A stretch of DNA of 64,000 nt from Gigaspora rosea (lineage: Eukaryota > Glomeromycota > Glomeromycetes > Diversisporales > Gigasporaceae). Shown here in pieces: positions 57,337-64,000 of the stretch. The translations under genes were made by a program, and so were the position numbers. Below the pieces are notes generated by a model that searched no databases, was not told where the DNA came from, and saw only the letters and a program-made list of their open reading frames with translations. The stretch's first letter is position 1; every line of letters starts with the position of its first letter. The DNA lies in NCBI GenBank assembly GCA_003550325.1, contig QKWP01000787.1:146189-210188 (forward strand). Direction: 5' to 3'.

Positions 57337-57741
57337 GTGTTGGAATATAACCAGGTTATAACAGGTCATATCAAAGTTTAATTAGTAAGATTATATGACA
57401 ATAGTTATATGATTTTATTAATTAAACTTGGTAATATAATCTGTTATGGCTTTGTCAAATAATCTTAGCAATTGAACTTAGTAATATGACTTGTTATGAA
57501 CTGTTATATGACTTTTTTGTAATATGACCTGTTATGACTAGTCATAACAGGTCATATAATAAAAAATTTATATAACAGATCATAACAGATCATATTACTA
57601 AGTTTAATTGCTAAGATATTTGACAAAGCCATAACAGATTATATTATCAAGTTTAATTAATAAAATCATATAACTATTGTTATATAATCTTACTAATTAA
57701 ACTTTGATATGACCTGTTATGACCTGTTCATATTCCAACAC
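57337..57741. mobile_element. hAT-type palindromic MITE, copy 1
   Basis: GTGTTGGAATATAACCAGG at the left mirrors TATTCCAACAC at the right. Arms GTTATAACAGGTCATATCAA continue nearly to a centre TGACTAGTCA (57536-57546), so the whole 405 bp can fold back. It splits the pol frame between KEPYV and the RNase H lead-in. An 8-bp duplication is not clear here. Confidence 0.75.
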
Positions 57742-57742
57742 C

Positions 57743-58202
57743 GGGGCTCAGACTAGCAAAAGCTTTCGATACTTTAAAAAAGAATTTAATTACTGCCCCT
57801 ATATTGGCTCATCCTGATGATGAAAAAGAATATATCCTATACATGGATGCATAACACTTGGCCTTAGGAGCAATCCTAACCCAAGCTAATGACAAGAAGA
57901 AAGAACGAGTAATCGAATATACAAGTAGGGCCACTAGACCTGCTAAGAAAAATTATACAATTATGGAATTAGAATGTACTGCAGTAAGGTGGGCCGTAAA
58001 AAATTTCCACTTGTATGTTTATGGGCCTAAATTTACCATTATTATGAACCACTCGGCCCTGGTATATTTACACAATATGAAAAACCCCACTGGACGAATG
58101 GCCAGACTAATTATGATGCTGCAAGAATATGATTTTGAAATTAAACACTGTGCCAGTAGACAACTCCCTCACGTAGATGCTTTATCTAGAATCGAATATT
58201 AG
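57743..58202 (+). pseudogene. Ty3 RNase H remnant
   Basis: Reads KAFDTLKKNLITAPILAHPD then YILYMDA, a TAA stop at 57852, then LALGAILTQ, IEYTSRATRPAKKNYTIMEL (with the catalytic Glu in MELE), and HVDALSRI at the end. The stop replaces a residue just after the first catalytic Asp. Confidence 0.85.
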
Positions 58203-58847
58203 AGTTAGTATATATATTAAAAAAAACATTTATATATCAAATCCGAGATACATAATCCAGTCCAGATTCTGGTGTTCTGGCTATATATATATATATATAA
58301 AACTTTAAAAATGGAAGAAGACAATTATAATATGTTAGTAAAATATCTTACCGACTAGAGCGTACCGCCCAAATATAATGGGATCCAGACTCAAAAATTG
58401 AAAGCGCAAGCCCGATATTTCCTAGTTCGAGAAGGAATATTGTATTGAAGAACAAAAAAGGAGACATCTGGTCCTTTATGGGTGGTGCAAAGAGGAGAAG
58501 TAAAACTTATTTTGGATGCTATTCATGAAAGCGCAATAGGCGGACACATGGTGAAAGGGCCACAATCGGCAAGATTACTATACGTTATTATTGGCCCCAG
58601 ATGATATCCGAAATCAAAAATTTCTTAAAAGGATGCGAAATATATTAGCAAAGAGGGCAGCCTGTGATGTACGAACTTTACATCCCATAAAGCCTGCACA
58701 GTTGTTTGATCATGTTGGGATTGATTTTGTCGGGCCTCTTCCTCAGACCAAACAAGAAAATAAAGATTTAATAGTAGCTATGGAATTCTTCACTAAATGG
58801 CCCAAAGTTTGGGCACTACCTAATTGCAAAAGTGAAGCTGTAGCCTC

Positions 58848-59863
58848 TAGTGTTGGAATAAGACCAGGTCATAACAGGTTATATCAAAGTTTAATTAGTA
58901 AGATTATATGACAATAGTTATTTGATTTTATTAGGGGAGTGCAGTAAATCACGTAATTAGAGTTTACATAGGTCCTGACCCCCCTTCCCCCCTAGTGATA
59001 GGACTATTGACCAATCAAATTTAAAAAAACTCAAAAACGTCTTTGATATGAAAATAAGCTACCCTACAATCGACAAAAGTTACTACATAGTAAAGTCTAA
59101 ATTTTACTAAGCAAATCGAAAAAATCGATAAAGTAAACTTATTTAGCAGATCAAAATATACTTACCACAAAATTTTCATAAGTATTGAAGAAATTTTTAT
59201 TAATTGACTTTTGATTTTTACGTTCGACGAAAAAATTAAAATTTTTTAAAAAAATTTATTCGACGGAAGTAAAAGTTAAAAGTTAAATAATAAAAACTTT
59301 TCCAATACTTATGAAAATTTTTAATAAGTGTATTTTGATCTGCTGAATAAGTTTACTTAATCGATTTTTTTTGATTTGCTTAGTAAAATTTAGACTTTAC
59401 TATATAGCAACTATCTGCGATTAACTAAAAATCGATTTTCTTCAATATGATTGGCTATTTATACTATGTATATATATAGGACGTGATATTTGGGACCCCC
59501 ACACCCCTAAAAAATTACGTGATTTTCTGCACTCCCCTTAATTAAACTTGGTAATATAATCTGTTATGGCTTTGTCAAATAACCTCAGCAATTGAACTTA
59601 GTAATATAACCTGTTATGATCTGTTATATAACTTTTTTGTAATATGACCTATTATAACTAGTTATAACAGGTCATATCACAAAAATTTATATTACAGGTT
59701 ATAACAGGTCATATTACTAAGTCAATTGCTAAGATCATTTGACAAAGTTATAACAAATTATATTACCAAGTTTTAATTAATGAAATCATATAACTATTGT
59801 CATATAAACTTACTAATTAAACTTTGATATGACCTGTTATGACCTGGTCATATTCCAACACTG
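58848..59863. mobile_element. hAT-type palindromic MITE, copy 2, in integrase
   Basis: The left end TAGTGTTGGAATAAGACCAG and right end TATTCCAACACTG flank arms homologous to 57337-57741. The 8-mers GTAGCCTC (58840-58847) and GTGGCCTC (59864-59871) differ at one base. The integrase reading frame resumes after removal. It is interrupted by the element at 58934-59537. Confidence 0.85.
58934..59537. mobile_element. 604-bp Harbinger-type foldback element
   Basis: GGGGAGTGCAGTAAATCACG at the left, inverse CGTGATTTTCTGCACTCCCC at the right, TTA duplicated (58931-58933, 59538-59540). The undisturbed site is visible in the sister MITE at about 57409 (GATTTTATTAATTAAAC). Internal arms CTAAATTTTACTAAGCAAAT and ATTTTCATAAGTATTG are also inverted, so nearly the whole element folds back. 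Confidence 0.85.
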
Positions 59864-60603
59864 GTGGCCTCATTCCTCGTAGATGAAATAATTAGTAGAC
59901 ATGGATGTCCAAAGGAAATTATATCTAACCAGGGTACACATTTTGACAATAAAATTATTAAAAATTTATGTCAACAATTAAATATAAAACACATAATGTC
60001 ATCGAGTTATTATCCCCAAACAAACAAACAAGTGGAAAGATTTAACTGGACATTATGCGGAATCTTATTAAAATGTGTAATTCAATACACAGAAGACTGG
60101 GATAAATTTGTTTAATTGGTATTATTCGCCTACCAAACTTCACAACATAACACTATACGATATGAGCCCTTTTATTTAGTCTACGGCTAAGAGGCAAGGT
60201 TACCAGTTGAACATGATATAATGACATATCCTAATGAAGCAATTGACAAAGAAAAATTTCAATTAGTAATTCTTGCTAAGTTAGTAACCATAATAGATAA
60301 TTTAAGTGAGGCTCGCGCTAAAGCTTTGGGAAACATTAAACGATCACAAGACATGCAAAAGGAGGAGTATGATAATCGACACCTGCTACGAAGCTTTTCT
60401 ATCAGAGATAAAGTTTGGCGTTATTAAAAGGGTGGGAAATTAGAACCTCAATGGCTCAGGCCTTACCGGGTGCATGAAGTGTTTGAAAATGGTACCTACA
60501 AATTAAGGACATTAGATGAGAAAGTATTAGCACAAAGCATGCATAGCAGCTTGCTAAAACTATACATAGCGGGGATCCTGTATTATTTCCTCTTGAGATC
60601 ATG

Positions 60604-60761
60604 AGTCATGAAGAATTCTAGCATTCAATCCCTATAAAAGGATTGAAAATTGATCAAAAAAAACATACACAAAAAGGAAAAGAGAGAGAAAAATAAAATA
60701 AATAAACCAATTTTTATTCAAAAACAAAAAAAAGGTAACAGGTTAAAAGAAAATTTGATAA
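60604..60761 (+). other. Pol-ORF3 spacer of the retrotransposon
   Basis: A-rich spacer containing GGATTGAAAATTGATC. The Lys-rich ORF beginning at 60650 is likely chance. Confidence 0.4.
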
Positions 60762-61400
60762 CATGGAGAGACGACTTGAGAATATTAAGATCCTTGTTCA
60801 AAGATTGGCTGCCACTTTATAGCCTGACGAACTCATACTCTTGGACCGAGATCGAGTGACCCTTCGAACAAATAATCAAGAAGTTTCTATTCATGTTGTT
60901 ATACCTGAAAGAAGAACTTTATCTGAAAGAATCCACGAAAATATGTCTATTTATATGCAAGATTTAAACTGTGGAGATTCTCAAGAGCCATCCTCTCTTA
61001 TGAAATTCCCAAAGGAAATTGGGACGAGAAGTTAGGCTACTGCTGTCAAGTGATCACCAGTTTGAATACTAGATTCAGAACTAATGCTTAAGTATTGGAA
61101 ACTTACTATCAATTAGGATGTTATAGCAGAAAGAGAGTGGGGAGAAATAGCAAAAAGAAAGTTACGAATTTATTTTTCACTAAAAAAGAAAAAATTGTTA
61201 AAAATGGCAACAAGAGTATATCAACTCTTTACTGCACAAAGGAAATAGTATATGTATCTGGTAGAACATGTTAACATCTCCGCCCTCAAAAAAATGTATA
61301 AAGAAGATTTTACCGATTAGTTATTAAGGGAAGTGCAAGACCAAAGAAGGATAGAAATGGATCATATACTATACTAAACGATTCGCAGAAGCTCGTCCCT
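60762..61400 (+). pseudogene. Extra ORF between pol and 3' LTR, unknown
   Basis: From ATG near 60762 a frame reads MERRLENIKILVQRLAATL, a TAG, then PDELILLDRDRVTLRTNNQE and VSIHVVIPERRTLSERIHEN to a stop at 61033. After a frame change, WGEIAKRKLRIYFSLKKKK and ATRVYQLFTAQRK follow. It looks like a decayed third ORF. No signal peptide, membrane segment or known domain is visible, so I do not call it env-like. Confidence 0.5.
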
Positions 61401-61402
61401 CC

Positions 61403-61415
61403 AAGGGAGGGATGA
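61403..61415 (+). promoter_or_regulatory. Polypurine tract
   Basis: AAGGGAGGGATGA immediately before the 3' LTR, the expected plus-strand priming site. Confidence 0.7.
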
Positions 61416-61976
61416 TGTTATAACATTATTTTTTTTATTATTTTTTTACGTTTTTTTTACTATATTTTTATTTTTGATAGTACGTATTGTAGTATTATTT
61501 TATCATTTTCTTATTTAAGTATAGTATGGGGGCCAAAGAGTGAAAGCTCCTGGAAAGAGGGAAAGACTCCTTGGAAGAGGGAAAGACTCTCAGAGGGAGT
61601 TTAAGACTTCAAATAAAATTAACAATTATATAAAGGGAGGGTTTCAGCTGTGAATAAAGGACATTAGTTCGCATCTTTGTTTATAAATTTAGTCATATTT
61701 TGATTTTATATTTTAATGTATAAGAAATTCGCTTCGCTTAAGAAACCTCAATAAATAGAAACCTTACCCTATAAGTTCTAAAAGTTCATATATATATCAA
61801 TATAAACTTAATAAACCCATGTTTAAACCCATTTAATATTAAACCGAATTATAATAGGACAGATAAATTCATATTAATTGCTGAAATACATTTAGTTACA
61901 CAACTTGTGTAAATTTGTCTACAATCGGAGCTAAAACTGGACCAGGTAATTGAAGCTCTCCTACCCGGTCATAATA
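61416..61976 (+). repeat. 3' LTR
   Basis: TGTTATAACATT start and ATAATA end, about 561 bp. It matches the two-part 5' LTR with scattered substitutions and one tandem-unit length difference, so insertion is not recent. The CCGG duplication follows. Confidence 0.9.
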
Positions 61977-62669
61977 CCGGGTTATTATGTTCTCGTGATC
62001 ACTGACCACTTCTGAACCATTTGATAGTTTGAAATTAAAACAGATTCGATTTCAAACTATTAAATGTGCCGGAATAGTTAGCAATCATGAGACCAACTAC
62101 TTACCTTACATTAACCTAACTTAGGCCGATGATCTTCAAAATTCAACTTTGGTTAAAAATTAATTAAATTTTTTTATGGTTAAATTTATCTTATCATAGT
62201 GATTAATTGCAGTAAATGCTAATACCATAATTCTGTAATGCATAATATTATAATACTATAGTATTTTAATATTATAATAATGCAAATTAGGAGTAAACAA
62301 GTATATTAATATAGTGATATACTTAGTATCTTAATAAAGTACTGGCGAAACTGCCAAAGTAAAAAAAAATACAATACCTTAATACTATAGCACTATAGCA
62401 CTATGATATTGTAATGTTATAATTAAGTAGCCGGGCTGACACAGTCGCACCAAATCAAGAATAGACAAACATTATAAATTTGTGTATATTTGTTGAATTA
62501 AATAGCAAAACAAGTTTCTATGCTAATTTTATAAATATTTATTTGTCATTACATACAAAACGCTTTATTTACATTCCATTTAAAGTGTTAAAAATTGACT
62601 TAATATTTTATAATTATAAAGGGAGCTTAAATACGGAAATGTGCACATTATAACAAATATATCAGTAAT
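61977..62669. other. Spacer right of the retrotransposon
   Basis: A palindrome with GATAGTTTGAAATTAAAAC / inverse lies at 62020-62062. AT-rich ATTATAATACTATAGTATT-like palindromes occur at 62250-62410. No gene. Confidence 0.45.
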
Positions 62670-62813
62670 GTGGAGCAGCAAAAGGTAGCAAGTATTATTG
62701 ATGATTTGTATGAAAGCATTTCGATTTATAGCTGTAAAATGATTGAAGGGATTCCATTCGATGAACTAGATAGTGTTAAAAAGAATTGTAAAAGAAGAAT
62801 TTGTCTCAATTAA
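62670..62813 (+). pseudogene. Kinase N-terminal relic
   Basis: The frame VEQQKVASIIDDLYESISIY then SCKMIEGIPFDELDSVKKN ends at TAA 62811. IEGIPFDELDSVKK is the IEWIPFDxLxxV lead-in that precedes the Gly loop in the kinase modules at 39840, 41470 and 43030, with Trp replaced by Gly. The kinase domain itself does not follow, so this is a truncated copy of the same family. Confidence 0.6.
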
Positions 62814-63355
62814 TTTAGGAATTTACTGTCATCTGACCTGAAGCTTTGCCAAGACTTATTAAATGAAAAAAATTATTCCTCTTTCTATGACATCTGTGTA
62901 AAGCTTTCAATTTAGTGAAAACAAAAAAAAACATTTTAATGATAACAAAAAAAAAATAAAAAAGAAAGAAAGAAAAAGAAAAGTGAAAAAGAGAATAATG
63001 AAATGCCAGCTTTATCTTACTATGTGATATTTTGTTTCCAAATGTGCTTTAAATTATATAACACTAGTGGCATTATTATATTTCACAGCTAAAAGTAGGA
63101 AATTAGGAATTTTGATTCAAAAATATAAACCTAACCTTATTAAAACTAACTTTAAACCTATTATAACTATTAAAAAAAAGCTAAGAAAATGCAACACAAA
63201 AATTTTTGAATGTTTCATATTAAAACAAGTTATGCGCCTGCCCATGAGCTGGGAGTGTGGTTATCTATATATTTTTTTATATTTTGGTTTATTTAGTGTT
63301 CATTCTAAAATTCTAAAATGCTAGTAGGCAATTTAACTTTTGATTTCTATTTTAT
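62814..63355. other. Spacer with a weak ORF
   Basis: The 85-residue ORF at 63067-63324 (Lys/Ile-rich, IKTNFKPIITIKKK) has no recognisable domain and I do not support it as a gene. A poly-A/GAAAG-rich tract lies at 62925-62995. Confidence 0.35.
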
Positions 63356-63614
63356 TATATGGGATCCCATAGCAAAAGGGTGCAATGAGCCAACCAATCA
63401 GATTTTGAGATTTTATAATATTAATTTGTTTATAACTTTTTTTATCTAAATCTTTTTTTTATTTATCAAATGTGTTAATAAAAAAATAAGCAATTTTAAT
63501 TTTTTTTTGCAATAATTATAAGTAAAATTAATCATGTGATGATCTTTAAATGTGATTTTCTCAAAATCACATAATTGTCTCATTGCACCCTTTTGCTGTG
63601 GCCAATCCCATATA
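63356..63614. mobile_element. ~260-bp MITE
   Basis: TATATGGGATCCCATAGCAA + AAGGGTGCAATGAG at the left is mirrored by CTCATTGCACCCTTTTGCTG and CCAATCCCATATA at the right. TA at the borders suggests a Tc1/mariner-type target. No ORF. Confidence 0.7.
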
Positions 63615-64000
63615 GCAATTCTTTTTCGTTTTAGTGGAATAATGACATTTGATCTTGTTCTAATAGTTTTTGGTGGAATTTTGGTTTAATTTTAAGTGAT
63701 TGGAATCTGATTAATTTGGAATTTGTGATGTAATATTAAGTAGTAATAAAAGAATCATGATTAGGGTATGATTAGGTTCTTTATATGTTAGTTTTTTTAA
63801 TTATTTTCTGGTCTTTAAGTAATTTGTTAAGGGTGGAGTTCCGATTAAGATCAATTTGTCATCTATTTATCTGATAAGTATTACAATTGATGGGAGAGCT
63901 TATAGGGTTTTGGAACAAATAGTGGTTAAGGTTAAATAGTTAAAATCAATAAACTAACACACATAATTACAGGTTATAGAATTTCTCTTTATTAGAAAAA
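63615..64000. other. Right edge, no gene recognised
   Basis: Less repetitive and slightly less AT-rich than most of the window, so it may border a gene outside it, but I see no coding frame. Confidence 0.3.

Larger units (their letters stand above)
58203..60603 (+). pseudogene. Ty3 integrase remnant, second Asp lost
   Basis: An HHCC-type zinc region (GGHMVKGP about 58550; YYWPQMISEIKNFLKGC to about 58633, then a TAG) precedes the core. The first Asp is in VGIDFVGPL (58723-58725). The frame is split at SEAVAS by the element at 58848-59863. After it, IISNQGTHF has Asn (AAC at 59927-59929) where the second catalytic Asp is expected, a G-to-A change. The Glu in KQVERFN remains. The C-terminal part WLRPYRVHEVFENGTYKL ends near 60603. 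No chromodomain seen. Confidence 0.8.
45283..61976 (+). mobile_element. Ty3/gypsy LTR retrotransposon, inactivated and nested
   Basis: The whole 16.7-kb interval is one insertion. LTRs begin TGTTA(C/T)AACATT and end at ATAACA (5' copy) or ATAATA (3' copy), with 4-bp CCGG on both sides (45279-45282, 61977-61980). Gag, protease, RT, RNase H and integrase follow in the Ty3 order (integrase after RNase H). Removing the nested elements leaves about 7.4 kb. Stops, frameshifts and lost catalytic residues show it is dead. Internal elements are listed separately. Confidence 0.85.

Overview
The window is about 75-80% A+T, with intron-bearing eukaryotic genes, few long ORFs and very dense transposable-element sequence. 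The protein clues point to an arbuscular mycorrhizal fungus (Glomeromycotina, Rhizophagus-like): Sel1-repeat/kinase genes whose kinase units carry the CxxC...CxxC...WTSGN..ID N-terminal signature of the large glomeromycete kinase expansion, a divergent HMG-box-like ORF, and decayed copies of a repetitive protein of the type I remember from Rhizophagus. The organism call is inference; I could not run a search.

Layout. 1-9.8 kb is gene-poor: decayed DNA transposons, a ~100-bp satellite-like array (2.9-4.3 kb) and a minus-strand SINE with a 10-bp target duplication. 9.8-11.7 kb holds an HMG-like ORF (minus strand), a weak membrane-protein-like ORF and a tRNA-like relic. 12-20.4 kb is minisatellites, foldback elements and two tRNA-headed retroelements sharing one 3' tail. 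20.8-22.5 kb hides a minus-strand pseudogene broken by three insertions. 22.5-37.7 kb is an accessory block of MITEs, hairpins, the ~100-bp satellite again, and a 4.4-kb hAT-like insertion made largely of palindromes.

37.9-44.3 kb is the main coding locus: about 16 Sel1 repeats, kinase 1, a TPR segment, a pseudokinase and kinase 3. One continuous ORF joins kinase 1 to the pseudokinase, and phase-consistent introns join the pseudokinase to kinase 3. Five frame disruptions are visible; two are in A-runs and may be sequencing errors.

45.28-61.98 kb is one Ty3/gypsy retrotransposon with 4-bp target duplication, two LTRs, primer-binding site and polypurine tract, but it is the outermost shell of a nested stack. 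Its 5' LTR is split by a TA-flanked element. That element is split by a 5.9-kb Helitron-like insert with a precise A/T target, confirmed by an uninterrupted relative at 31.98-32.95 kb. The Helitron carries a hierarchical satellite (about 290 bp within about 1,445 bp) whose monomer resembles the interior of a PIF/Harbinger-type MITE. The pol region holds three hAT-type insertions, one itself hit by a Harbinger-type palindrome. The retrotransposon is inactive: several stops, protease DSG changed to DSR, and the second integrase Asp changed to Asn.

62-64 kb contains a kinase N-terminal relic and one more MITE. I see no ribosomal RNA, intact tRNA or CRISPR. Coordinates of element ends rest on visual matching of terminal repeats and target duplications.
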